Source of the DNA: Actinokineospora terrae
GTDB lineage: Bacteria; Actinomycetota; Actinomycetes; Mycobacteriales; Pseudonocardiaceae
Direction of reading: 5' to 3'
DNA length: 64,000 bases
Assembly (NCBI RefSeq): GCF_900111175.1
Contig: NZ_FOGI01000006.1
Coordinates: 186,001 to 250,000, forward strand
A program made the position numbers and the translations under genes. The stretch's first letter is position 1. Each line of letters opens with the position of its first letter. Shown here in pieces: positions 1 to 8,045 of the stretch. The notes under the pieces were generated by a model that was not told where the DNA came from, did no database searches, and worked only from the letters and a program-made list of their open reading frames with translations.

Positions 1-1311
1 CAGGGTGCCCGCCCCGGTCGCGGTCCACTCGATGCCGCCGCCGAAGAGCACCAGCCGCTGCCGCAACAGCGCCGCGCTGCCGTGCGGCCGGTCCAGGTCC
101 TCGGCGGTGACGCCCGGTCCGTCGTCGCGCACGGTGAGCACCACCTCGTCCGCGTCCGCCCGGCACGCCAGCTCCACCGACCCCGCGCCCGCGTTGAGCG
201 CGTTGGTGAGCAGGTCCGGCAGCACCCGCCGGGCGATCTGCGCGTCCGCCGGGCCCAGCACCACCGCCCCGCCCTCGGTCAGCACGCAGGCCGACCGCCA
301 GTGCGAGGGCAGTACCCGCTGGGTGGTGTCCCAGAGGTCGCCGAACCGCCTGCGGCGTTGGTCGCGCTGCACGTCCAGGACATCCCTGCGCATCTCCTCG
401 ACCCGCATCAGCACCTCGCGGGCCAGGCTGCGCACCTCGGCGAGCACGGGCGCGGGCTCGTCGACGTAGCGCTGCAACAGCCCGGCCGAGTTCTTCACCT
501 GGCTGTGCAGGTCGATGGCGATCTCCTGCCGGTTGAGCAGGTGGCTGGTGCCCGCGTGGCTCACCGACGCGCGCAGCAGCACGTCGAAGGCGGCCCACAC
601 CGGGTAGTAGAGGTACGGGGTCGCGCTCAGCACCAGCCAGGCCGTGGTGGACACCGCGTGCTCGGTGTACGGGGCCGCGCCGACCAGGATGATCGTGCTG
701 AGCACCGGCGCGAACGTGCGGCGGAACACCCGCATCCCGCGCGGTGGCGGCTGCTCGACGCTGTACCAGCCGGGGTCGATCACGGCCTGCAGCACGGCCT
801 CCCACACGTACAGGACGGCCAGCGTCAACCCGACCAGCCGCGCCGCGGGCGGCAGCGAGGCCAACGGGAACGGCCCGGCGAACAACCACGTCGCCAGCAG
901 CGCCCCCGCCCCCTCGGCCAGGCCGGACGCGTCCACCGTGGCCCGCCCGGAGGTGGACGTGAGGTGGTCGACGAGTCTGCGCAAGCCGGGGACCTGGCCC
1001 AACGCGGCCAACACCTCCGGGCGCACGTGGGCGAACGCCAGCAGCACCGCGCCGGTCCCCACCAGCAACTGGGCCGCGCCGCGCGCCCGGTCCGCGGGGT
1101 CCGCCCACAGCAGCGTCACCCACACCCCGGCGAGCAGTCCGGCCCGGATCCAGCACCCCGCCGCCCACAGCGGCGCCGCCGCGCGCACGGCGGTGCTGAA
1201 CCTGACCTGGGCCTCGTCGAAACCCCGCACAACTCTCCTGATCGTCGACAACCACCGTGGGGTTTCATGGTCGTCATCGATCAGCGGCGGGTGGAAGGGG
1301 AAACTTCGCAC
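1..1311 (-). CDS. Sensor histidine kinase of the NarL/LuxR-linked type, C-terminus cut by window edge
   Basis: The minus strand reads open from about 1311 to the window edge. The predicted protein has several hydrophobic N-terminal segments (about residues 30-120 and 150-260), then a dimerisation helix with NRQEIAIDLHSQVKNSAG, where the expected phospho-acceptor His lies in IDLH. A HATPase domain follows, with the N-box-like LLTNALNAG and the G1 motif VRDDGPG. The final glycine box lies beyond the edge. Such kinases usually pair with a LuxR-family response regulator, expected just outside the window. The start is the GTG at 1311, preceded by GGGGA and 17 bases after the upstream gene, so the two are probably co-transcribed. 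The frame stays open further upstream, so the start is uncertain. The signal is unknown. Confidence 0.8.
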   Translation of the reverse strand, partial: MRSFPFHPPLIDDDHETPRWLSTIRRVVRGFDEAQVRFSTAVRAAAPLWAAGCWIRAGLLAGVWVTLLWADPADRARGAAQLLVGTGAVLLAFAHVRPEVLAALGQVPGLRRLVDHLTSTSGRATVDASGLAEGAGALLATWLFAGPFPLASLPPAARLVGLTLAVLYVWEAVLQAVIDPGWYSVEQPPPRGMRVFRRTFAPVLSTIILVGAAPYTEHAVSTTAWLVLSATPYLYYPVWAAFDVLLRASVSHAGTSHLLNRQEIAIDLHSQVKNSAGLLQRYVDEPAPVLAEVRSLAREVLMRVEEMRRDVLDVQRDQRRRRFGDLWDTTQRVLPSHWRSACVLTEGGAVVLGPADAQIARRVLPDLLTNALNAGAGSVELACRADADEVVLTVRDDGPGVTAEDLDRPHGSAALLRQRLVLFGGGIEWTATGAGTL

Positions 1312-1330
1312 TCCCCGCGCGGCGGCGGGA

Positions 1331-1753
1331 TCAGGAGTAGGCGAGCACGTAGCCGAGCCAGATGACGGTGAACAGCCCGGTCCCGGCGAGGATCGCGCCG
1401 ATCCGACCCGGTCGCCTGCCGCCGACCAGGTCGAGCACGCCGAAGACGAGCAACACCGCCAGGCCCGCCACCAGCACCGTCGTCGCGATCGGGTTCACCC
1501 CGAAACCCCAGGCCACGAGCGCGAGGACGCCGACGAACAGACCGATCGCCAGCACGGCCACGAGGACCTCGAACACCGCCTCGCCGACCAGTTCCAGCAG
1601 GAACCGGCCGACCTTGGCGATCACGTGCCAGGTGCCGCGCGGCAGCCGCGCCCACAACCCCGGCTTGCCGTCGGCCTTGCGCGCCGCGGCCACCTCGGCC
1701 CGCGCCCTGGCGAGGCGCTCCTCTCGATCCACACCCCCAGTATCCCGGTCCAC
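1331..1753 (-). CDS. Small integral membrane protein of unknown function
   Basis: A 140-residue protein with a charged N-terminus (EERLARARAEVAAARK), then three or four hydrophobic helices between about residues 50 and 138 (for example FEVLVAVLAIGLFVGVLALV). No family was recognised. It lies 19 bases upstream of the sensor kinase in the same direction, so the two may form an operon. A GTG at about 1732 is an alternative start (VDREERLARARAE) and would remove seven residues. Its function cannot be stated. Confidence 0.6.
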   Translation of the reverse strand: MDRDTGGVDREERLARARAEVAAARKADGKPGLWARLPRGTWHVIAKVGRFLLELVGEAVFEVLVAVLAIGLFVGVLALVAWGFGVNPIATTVLVAGLAVLLVFGVLDLVGGRRPGRIGAILAGTGLFTVIWLGYVLAYS

Positions 1754-1802
1754 CCGAGATCGTCCTGAGAACGTCCACAGTGGACCGGGCCGGGGGTGCG
1801 GG

Positions 1803-2186
1803 CTAGTCGACCGGCAGGACGTGGTGCAGCTGCTGACAACCCTCGATCGGGACGCAGCCCTCGCCCTCGAAGACGATCCGGCTCGGGTCGCTCACCAGGT
1901 CGGCCTCCATCGCCAGCTTGAAACCCGCGATGCTGCCCGCCGCGCGCATGGTCGGGTTCTGCTGGTCGACGGTGTACTGGAACAGCCGGATGCCCACCGC
2001 GTAGGCGGTGATCAGCGCGGACACGCCGTCGCCGGTGGAGATGGTGGCCTCGATCCGGAAGGCGCCCATGAAGGTGAAGCTGTGGTCCTGGGTGTTGCGG
2101 GCGGAGGGGTGGATCCCGGTCTCGGGCAGCCCGCTCGCGGACAGGGTCAACGCGGCCTCGGCGGGGGAGAGGTGGGTGGCCGACAT
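1803..2186 (-). CDS. Hypothetical protein, 127 residues
   Basis: The ATG at 2186 has a good ribosome binding site (GGAGGA, six bases upstream), so the much longer open frame upstream is not needed. The product has no signal peptide or membrane segment. It contains an acidic alpha/beta-looking stretch (SFTFMGAFRIEATISTGDG) and a C-terminus with two cysteines (GEGCVPIEGC). I recognise no family. It stands alone, divergent from the response regulator at 2511. Confidence 0.6.
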   Translation of the reverse strand: MSATHLSPAEAALTLSASGLPETGIHPSARNTQDHSFTFMGAFRIEATISTGDGVSALITAYAVGIRLFQYTVDQQNPTMRAAGSIAGFKLAMEADLVSDPSRIVFEGEGCVPIEGCQQLHHVLPVD

Positions 2187-2510
2187 GGTTCCTCCTGCGC
2201 TGGATGTCTGACTGGTGGATAGCTGACCGCTGGTCCCCCGACCGACGAAATCCGTCAACCCGAGTCTCACCACTGGGCTGAGTTCCCTCAATGGCGTTCC
2301 CCCGCTGGTGCGGCCATCGCCCGCCTGTGGGTGACGCGTCCGCGCGTCGTTGCTGGTCTGCGGTACCGAAATCGTCCACAGTGCACTCGTCCGGCGACCC
2401 GGGGTGGCGCGGGGGCCGGTTCCGGTGGGTGTACGGCGCGGGTGGGCGGTCGTGCCCCGGTGGTGTGCGATCGTGGTGGTGGACCAGTCCCCGGCCGCAG
2501 CGGAGGCGTC
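2187..2510. other. Divergent intergenic region
   Basis: These 324 bases separate the hypothetical gene on the minus strand from the response regulator on the plus strand and must carry both promoters. The long frames crossing it are not convincing: they have no ribosome binding site and unusual composition. I saw no clear operator palindrome or RNA structure. Confidence 0.5.
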
Positions 2511-3194
2511 GTGCACCTGGTGATCGTCGACGACGAGGCGGCCGTGCGGGACTCGCTGTCGCGGACCCTGCGGTTCGAGGGCTACACCGTCGCCACGGCG
2601 GCGGACGGGGCGGCCGCGCTCGCGCTGGTCCGCGCCGAGCGGCCGGACGGCGTGCTGCTAGACGTCACCATGCCGGTGCTCGACGGGCTCGACACCTGCC
2701 GGGTGCTGCGCGCCGAGGGCAACTTCGTGCCGATCCTGATGCTGACCGCCCGCACCGGCGTCGACGACCGGGTGGCCGGGCTGGAGGCGGGCGCCGACGA
2801 CTACCTGGTCAAGCCGTTCGCGTTGCAGGAACTGCTGGCCAGGGTGCGCGCGCTGCTGCGCAGGACCGAGTACAACGCCGCCGCCGACCCCGCGCTGCGC
2901 TTCGCCGACGTCGTGCTCGACCCGGCCACCCGCGAGGTCACCCGGGGCGGCAGGCCGCTGCGGCTGACCAGGACCGAGTTCGCGATCCTGGAGGCCTTCC
3001 TGCGCCACCCGCGCATCGTGCTGACCAGGACGCTGATGTTCGAGCAGGTCTGGGGCTACGACTTCGGCGCCGCGTCCAACGGGCTCGACGTGTACGTCGG
3101 CTACCTGCGCCGCAAGCTGGAGGCCGAGGGGGAGCCGCGGCTGCTGCACACCGTGCGCGGCGTCGGCTACGTCCTGCGGGAGGAGCCGCTGTGA
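2511..3194 (+). CDS. OmpR/PhoB-class response regulator (MprA/PrrA-like)
   Basis: A 227-residue two-domain regulator. The receiver domain (about 1-115) shows the acidic pair in VIVDDEAAV, the phospho-acceptor Asp at about residue 51 ([11 protein letters not shown]), the conserved Thr in MLTAR and the Lys in [14 protein letters not shown] winged-helix DNA-binding domain follows (about 130-225: [16 protein letters not shown], then [10 protein letters not shown] and VRGVGYVLR). The GTG at 2511 has GGAGG upstream and places the receiver at the N-terminus as expected, although the frame is open further upstream. It overlaps the kinase gene by four bases, so the pair is translationally coupled. The MprA/PrrA comparison rests on general resemblance and on the kind of gene that follows. 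Confidence 0.93.
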   Translation: MHLVIVDDEAAVRDSLSRTLRFEGYTVATAADGAAALALVRAERPDGVLLDVTMPVLDGLDTCRVLRAEGNFVPILMLTARTGVDDRVAGLEAGADDYLVKPFALQELLARVRALLRRTEYNAAADPALRFADVVLDPATREVTRGGRPLRLTRTEFAILEAFLRHPRIVLTRTLMFEQVWGYDFGAASNGLDVYVGYLRRKLEAEGEPRLLHTVRGVGYVLREEPL

Positions 3195-4561
3195 CCCTGT
3201 CGCTGCGGTCGCGGCTGACCGCGCTCGCCGTCGGGGCCGTCGCCGTCGCGGTGCTCGGGGTCGCGCTGACCTCGTGGTTGCTGGTGCGCGGCAAGCTGAA
3301 CCGGGACTTCGACGACCGGCTCCAGTCCGCGGCCAGGGTCGCCTCCGCCACCACGTCCCCGGCGGACGCCATCACCGTGCTGCTCGAAGACCGCGGCCGC
3401 GGACCTCGCCGCGGTCCGTCCACGCTGATCGTGCAGTTCGTGGACCGCACGGGGCAGATCAGAGGTGCCAGCGGTGGGCCTACCTTCCCGGTCAGCGCCC
3501 GCGCCGCACAGGTCGCCGCCGGGATGATGCCCCGGGTCACCGAAGAGGTCGTGATCTCCGATGACCCCTACCGGGTCCTGACTGTGGCCAGGCAGGGTGG
3601 TGCGGCCCAGGTCGCGATGGACGCCGAGGAAGTCGAGAACACCCTCGCCGAACTCGGGCTGTGGCACGGGATCGTCGGGTTGGTGGGGGTCGCGCTCGCG
3701 GCCGTCGCCGGGTGGCTGATCGCCCGAACCGCGCTGCGCCCGGTCGACGCGCTCACCGCCGCGGCCGAGGACGTGGCCAGGACCCAGGACCTCTCCGCCG
3801 GGATCACCGTCAGCGGAACAGACGAGATCGCTCGACTCGGGTCCGCGTTCAACGCCATGCTCGCCGCACTCGGCACCTCCCGCGACGCCCAGCGCCGCCT
3901 CGCCCAGGACGCCGGGCACGAGCTGCGCACCCCGTTGACCAGCCTGCGCAACAACGTCGAACTGCTCATCCACGCCGCTGAGCACACCCGCGACCTGCCC
4001 CCGGACGACCGCGCCCGGCTGCTGGCCGACCTGCGCGCCCAGACCGAGGAACTCACCACCCTCATCGGCGAGCTTGTCGACCTGTCCACCGGCGACCGGT
4101 CCCCGGAGGTGGAGGAGCCCCTGGACCTCGCCGACGTGGTCGGACCGGCCGTGGAACGCGCCAGGGCCAGGGCGCCGAAGGTGCGGTACGTGACCGAGTT
4201 CGCGCCCGCGCCGGTGCTCGCCCGGCCGGTGTCGCTGGAGCGCGCGGTGCTCAACCTGCTGGACAACGCGGCCAAGTGGAGCCAGGACGGCGGTGTCGTC
4301 ACCGCCAGGGTGTCCAGTGACGGCTGGTGGGCCCGGGTGGACGTTGACGATGAGGGTCCGGGGATCGCGGAGGCCGACGTGCCGCACGTGTTCGAGCGCT
4401 TCTACCGGGCCGCCGCGGCGAAGTCGCTGCCGGGCTCGGGGCTCGGACTGGCCATCGTCGCCCAGGTCGCGGCCCAGCACGGTGGCAGGGCGGTGGCCGG
4501 TCCAGCGCCGGGTGGCGGTGCCCGGGTGTCGATCCTGCTGCCGCTGGCGGACGTTTCTTAA
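3191..4561 (+). CDS. Membrane sensor histidine kinase partner of the OmpR-class regulator
   Basis: A 456-residue kinase. Transmembrane helix 1 is at about 13-33 and an extracytoplasmic sensor of about 125 residues follows. Helix 2 is at about 160-180 ([18 protein letters not shown]), then HAMP ([20 protein letters not shown]). The dimerisation domain has the His box [16 protein letters not shown] (His about 243), and the ATPase domain has [26 protein letters not shown] and GSGLGLAIV. All key catalytic motifs are intact. The GTG start overlaps the regulator stop codon. The kinase is expected to phosphorylate the upstream regulator. The ligand is unknown, but the MprB class usually responds to envelope stress. 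Confidence 0.93.
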   Translation: MTLSLRSRLTALAVGAVAVAVLGVALTSWLLVRGKLNRDFDDRLQSAARVASATTSPADAITVLLEDRGRGPRRGPSTLIVQFVDRTGQIRGASGGPTFPVSARAAQVAAGMMPRVTEEVVISDDPYRVLTVARQGGAAQVAMDAEEVENTLAELGLWHGIVGLVGVALAAVAGWLIARTALRPVDALTAAAEDVARTQDLSAGITVSGTDEIARLGSAFNAMLAALGTSRDAQRRLAQDAGHELRTPLTSLRNNVELLIHAAEHTRDLPPDDRARLLADLRAQTEELTTLIGELVDLSTGDRSPEVEEPLDLADVVGPAVERARARAPKVRYVTEFAPAPVLARPVSLERAVLNLLDNAAKWSQDGGVVTARVSSDGWWARVDVDDEGPGIAEADVPHVFERFYRAAAAKSLPGSGLGLAIVAQVAAQHGGRAVAGPAPGGGARVSILLPLADVS

Positions 4562-4577
4562 CGAAGCGCGACCGGGT

Positions 4578-4594
4578 TCTCATCGTCGTCTCAT
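4578..4594 (+). promoter_or_regulatory. Candidate OmpR-class direct-repeat binding site
   Basis: TCTCAT occurs at 4578-4583 and again at 4589-4594, an 11-base period that matches the tandem half-sites bound by OmpR/PhoB-type regulators. It lies between the two-component pair and the membrane gene at 4719, where a regulated promoter would be expected. No binding data are available. Six-base matches can arise by chance. Confidence 0.4.
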
Positions 4595-4718
4595 GAAGCG
4601 GCGTCAATGTCTGTGGTGTGCTGACCACCAGCCTGTCCGTCCGTTGTGGACGTGACCCCGGCCACGTCGTCGCCGACCAGCAGGAGATCCGCTTGACCGC
4701 ACCCGAAAGGCACCGCCG

Positions 4719-5279
4719 ATGACCACACCGCAGGACCCGGACGCCCCCCGCGCCGAGGTGCCCCCGACGGCGGCCCAGCCGACCGAGCGACTCGCCTACC
4801 CCGCCGAGCCCGCCCACCCCGCGCCGCGGCCCACGGTCGAGCAGCCCGTGCCCGGCCACGCCGAGCCGGATCCTGGCGCGCCGCGGCCGGACCCGGCGGC
4901 ATGGCCCGCCGCCGAGCAGTCGACGGCCCACGCGGCCGCCCCGGGTGCGCCGGTTCCGCCGCCGCGGTCGAGGTGGCGCGGCGCGGGCGCGACCGCGGGC
5001 CGGGTCGCCAAGCACCGGGCGACGCTGGTCGTCGTCGCGCTCGTGCTCGGTGGCGCGATCGGCGCCGGTGTCACGGCGTTGGCGATGCGCGACGACCGCG
5101 ACAGCCGCCCCGCCGTCAGCGACGCCCGCGACCGGGGTGGCGAGGTGCGCGGCGGTCGCGGCGGAGACGACCGCGGTGGTGACCGCCGCGGCGGTGGCCG
5201 GGACGAGGACCGCGGCGGCGACCGGGGTGGGGACCGCGGCGACGGGCCCGGCCGCGGCGAAGGACCTGGGCGCGGCTGA
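4719..5279 (+). CDS. Pro-rich single-pass membrane protein with Asp/Arg/Gly-rich tail; resembles an HtrA/PepD N-terminus
   Basis: A 186-residue protein. Residues 1-90 are Pro/Ala-rich and cytosolic ([16 protein letters not shown]). One helix spans about 103-124 ([20 protein letters not shown]) and the C-terminal tail is built of DRGG/GGDR-type repeats. The N-terminal half looks like the proline-rich head and anchor of actinobacterial S1C serine proteases (PepD), which often follow mprAB-like pairs. No protease or PDZ domain is present, so the extracytoplasmic part is only the low-complexity tail. It is either a protease relic or a small envelope protein in its own right. Co-regulation by the upstream pair is inferred from position and from the direct repeat at 4578. 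Confidence 0.65.
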   Translation: MTTPQDPDAPRAEVPPTAAQPTERLAYPAEPAHPAPRPTVEQPVPGHAEPDPGAPRPDPAAWPAAEQSTAHAAAPGAPVPPPRSRWRGAGATAGRVAKHRATLVVVALVLGGAIGAGVTALAMRDDRDSRPAVSDARDRGGEVRGGRGGDDRGGDRRGGGRDEDRGGDRGGDRGDGPGRGEGPGRG

Positions 5280-5293
5280 GCCGACGCCCACCA

Positions 5294-5337
5294 GGCGGGT
5301 CCCCCGGACGCGTCCCCCCGGCGTCGGGGGACCCGCC
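5294..5337 (+). terminator. Long-stem hairpin terminator
   Basis: A perfect 13-bp stem (GGCGGGTCCCCCG at 5294-5306 pairing with 5325-5337) lies just after the stop codon of the membrane gene. There is no T-run, as is common for actinobacterial terminators. Confidence 0.6.
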
Positions 5338-5387
5338 CAGCCTCACGGGTGCGCGAGCAGGGGACGGGGCGGCCGGTGGGCGGCCTG

Positions 5388-6379
5388 GTGACGCGCTGGC
5401 TGGCCAACCGCAAGGTCGGCACGAAGGTGTGGGCACCTTGGGGTTGCTCGCGGTCGTCGGCGCCGCCATCGCCGCGCTCGCCGCCAAGGACCTCACCGGG
5501 CACGCCGGTATCCACGGCCGCGACGAGCTCGCGGTGATGGGCCGCGACTTCGACACCGCCATGGGCACCGTCCGCGAGACGGTGTCCGAGCCGGCCGGGA
5601 CGGCGATCGCGCTGACGTCGGCGTCGGTGCGGCTCTCCGAGGTCAGCGGCGGGCTCAGCGCGGGCTCCGGCCGGGCGGCCGAGCGCGCCGGTGCCGCGAC
5701 CGACACCGCGGGCCAGGTCAGCGAGAACGTGCGGTCGATGTCGGTCAGCGCCGAGGAGATGACCTCGTCCATCGCCGAGATCGCCAGCAGCGCCGGTCAG
5801 GCCGCCGACGTCGCCCAGCAGTCGCTCACCGCGGCCACCGAGACCGGCGTGCAGATCGCCGCCCTCGCCGAGGCCAGCTCCGAGATCGGCGAGGTGGTCA
5901 AGATGATCACCTCGATCGCCGAGCAGACGAACCTGCTGGCGCTCAACGCGACCATCGAGGCCGCGCGGGCCGGGGACGCGGGCAAGGGCTTCGCCGTGGT
6001 CGCCAGCGAGGTCAAGGACCTGGCGCAGGCCACGGCCAGGGCCACCGAGGGCATCTCCCAGCGGGTCGAGGCCATCCAGGCGGGCACCGCGGGCGCGGCC
6101 AGGTCGGTCCAGCAGATCCAGGACGTCGTCGGCCAGATCACCGACCACTCCACCACGGTGGCCTCCGCCGTGGAGCAGCAGTCCGCGACCACCGCCGAGA
6201 TGAGCCGCGCGATCTCGGCGGCCGCCAACGGCAGCGGCGAGCTGTCCGCCACCTTCGGCGCCGTCGCCGAGGTCACCACCGCGACCTCCGACAGCGCCCG
6301 GGCCGGCCAGGTCGCCGCCGACGACCTGTCCACCCTCGCCACCAAGCTCAACGCCCTCGTCGGCGTCTTCCACTACTGA
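5388..6379 (+). pseudogene. Methyl-accepting chemotaxis-like protein, frameshifted and lacking its sensor domain
   Basis: From the GTG at 5388 the first frame reads [14 protein letters not shown], the usual start of actinomycete chemoreceptors. Near 5430 the homology jumps to the next frame, starting GTG at 5429 ([20 protein letters not shown]). One extra base after position 5429 would restore a continuous helix. The second frame passes at once into the end of a HAMP domain ([19 protein letters not shown]), so the external ligand domain, TM2 and most of HAMP are missing. The signalling domain is complete, with the hairpin tip [28 protein letters not shown]. Either this is a decaying gene, or a 316-residue protein with one short membrane helix is made from 5429. 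Confidence 0.65.
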
Positions 6380-6386
6380 GGCCGCC

Positions 6387-6665
6387 ATGACCGCCCCCTA
6401 CGGCTTTGCCAGCCCCACGTTGATCGACGCGGAGAACGCCATCCACCGCCTCTATCCGTCGACTGGCAGTCAGGTGTGGTCGTCTCTCCTGGTCAAGGCA
6501 GGGCTAACCGGCCGCGAGACGGATGGTGACGCACTGGCTGGTTTGATCGACGCGATGGAGAAGACCGACCCGGTGCTTTCCCTGTGCGCCCAGGCTTTCC
6601 GCATCCGCTCTACTGCCCACACCGCGCTCGCTGCTGCTGACACGTTGGTTCGCGGCGCCGAGTAA
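6387..6665 (+). CDS. Hypothetical protein, 92 residues
   Basis: The ATG lies seven bases after the chemoreceptor-like stop, so it is probably co-transcribed. The product is soluble, mostly helical and Ala-rich (AQAFRIRSTAHTALAAADTL), without motifs I recognise. Codon use is less G/C-biased at third positions than its neighbours (for example TCT, CTC and GCT mixed), which may mean recent acquisition. It ends six bases before the convergent transporter gene. Confidence 0.5.
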   Translation: MTAPYGFASPTLIDAENAIHRLYPSTGSQVWSSLLVKAGLTGRETDGDALAGLIDAMEKTDPVLSLCAQAFRIRSTAHTALAAADTLVRGAE

Positions 6666-6671
6666 GAGGGA

Positions 6672-7952
6672 CTAGCGGAGGTCGCTGCCCTTCGTCTCCG
6701 GCAGGGTAAGGATGACGAGGAAGGCGACTACGGCCGCGGCGGTGAGGTACCAGAAGAAGACGGTCGAGGCGCCTGCGTCTGCCAGGGCCGTTACGACTAG
6801 AGGCGCTGTGCCGCCGAACAGGGCTACCGTGAGGTTGTACCAAGCGCCAATGCCCAGGGCTCGGACCTCCGTGGGGAAGAGCTCGCTCATGATGGCCGGG
6901 GCGATCGAGGTCATTGCGGTGTAGAACCCCAGGCCCACGCAGAAGACGACGATCAGGTTGGCCAGGCCGGGGCGTACAAGTGTGGACAGTGGGTAGCTCG
7001 ACATGGCTATCGCGGCCGCCCAGACCAAGAGCTGGGGTTTGCGGCCGAAGCGGTCGGCTATGGCGCCCATGGGGTATTGCAGCGCCACGAATAGCGCGGT
7101 ACCGATGGACAGTGCCAGGAAGACGTCGCCGGCGTCGGCCTTCCTGGTGTTGATCGCGAACGGGGTCAGGGCGCTGAAGAACGTGTAGTAGCAGAGGGTC
7201 GACAGCATCGTGAAGCCGACTAGATGCCCGACAGCCTTGGGGTGCCTGCGTAGCGTCAACAGCAGCGGGTTGCTCAACCGCCGCGCCTTGTCCTTGTTGT
7301 CCTCGAACTGCTCGGTCTCGTCCAACGCGCGCCGCAGCACCAGGCCGACCAAGCCGAGCACACCGCCGACGACGAACGGGATCCGCCACCCGTAGTCCTG
7401 CATGGCGGCCTTGCCCAGCCCGTTGGTGAGGAAGTACCCGAGCAGCGACGCGACCAGCACCGCCGACCCGGTCGAGATGTAGAAGAACGCCGAGTACCGC
7501 CCCCGCCGCCCCGACGGCGCGATCTCCGCCAGGTACGCCGACGCGTTCGACACCTCCCCACCCATCGACAACCCCTGCACGATCCTGGCCACCAACAACA
7601 ACACCGGCGCCAACCACCCCACCTGCGCGAACGTCGGCAACACCCCGATCGCCAACGAAGCCCCCGCCATAGCCACGATCGTCAGGATCATCGCAGGCCG
7701 CCGCCCCCGAGTATCCGCGAACCGCCCCAGCAGAAACCCGCCCAACGGCCGGAAGAAGAACGCCAACGCATACGTCACGAACGTCGCCAACAACGCCTTG
7801 CTCCCAGGCTCGAACAACGCGTTCGCGATATACGTACTGAACGTCGCATAGACCGTCCAGTCGTACCACTCCACCGCGTTCCCCACACTGGCGGCGACGA
7901 GCTTCCGTACTGGTAAGCGGTGCATCTCCGTCACGTCCGCGCCGGCGACCAC
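6672..7952 (-). CDS. MFS metabolite:proton symporter (MHS family type)
   Basis: A 426-residue transporter with about 12 hydrophobic helices. The N-terminus GNAVEWYDWTVYATFSTYIA is characteristic of the metabolite:H+ symporter group (shikimate, alpha-ketoglutarate and proline/betaine carriers), as is the loop GRFADTRGRRPAMILTI. The half-repeat signature reappears as GAIADRFGRKPQL. The substrate cannot be read from sequence. The GTG at 7952 has AGGAGG six bases upstream. An internal ATG (MHRLPVRK) ten codons later is an alternative. Codon style drifts along the gene: C-rich on the plus strand near the 5' end, mixed near the 3' end. Confidence 0.88.
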   Translation of the reverse strand: MVAGADVTEMHRLPVRKLVAASVGNAVEWYDWTVYATFSTYIANALFEPGSKALLATFVTYALAFFFRPLGGFLLGRFADTRGRRPAMILTIVAMAGASLAIGVLPTFAQVGWLAPVLLLVARIVQGLSMGGEVSNASAYLAEIAPSGRRGRYSAFFYISTGSAVLVASLLGYFLTNGLGKAAMQDYGWRIPFVVGGVLGLVGLVLRRALDETEQFEDNKDKARRLSNPLLLTLRRHPKAVGHLVGFTMLSTLCYYTFFSALTPFAINTRKADAGDVFLALSIGTALFVALQYPMGAIADRFGRKPQLLVWAAAIAMSSYPLSTLVRPGLANLIVVFCVGLGFYTAMTSIAPAIMSELFPTEVRALGIGAWYNLTVALFGGTAPLVVTALADAGASTVFFWYLTAAAVVAFLVILTLPETKGSDLR

Positions 7953-8045
7953 GAGCCACCTCCTGGTGTGTGCCTGTTGTTGGACAGTGCCACAGTGTGA
8001 GGTGGATAGGTAGGGTTGTTTCCGCCCGGCTATACCGGTATCCGG

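Noticed and set aside
82..1768. Long plus-strand open frames over the first 1.7 kb
   Set aside because: They are opposite the sensor kinase and membrane gene, are rich in Arg/Pro/His/Gln and show no domain. The minus strand encodes recognisable kinase motifs.
7810..7826. TCGAAC-AACGC-GTTCGC, similar to an SOS box
   Set aside because: The spacer is five rather than four bases, and it lies inside the coding region of the MFS transporter, far from a promoter.
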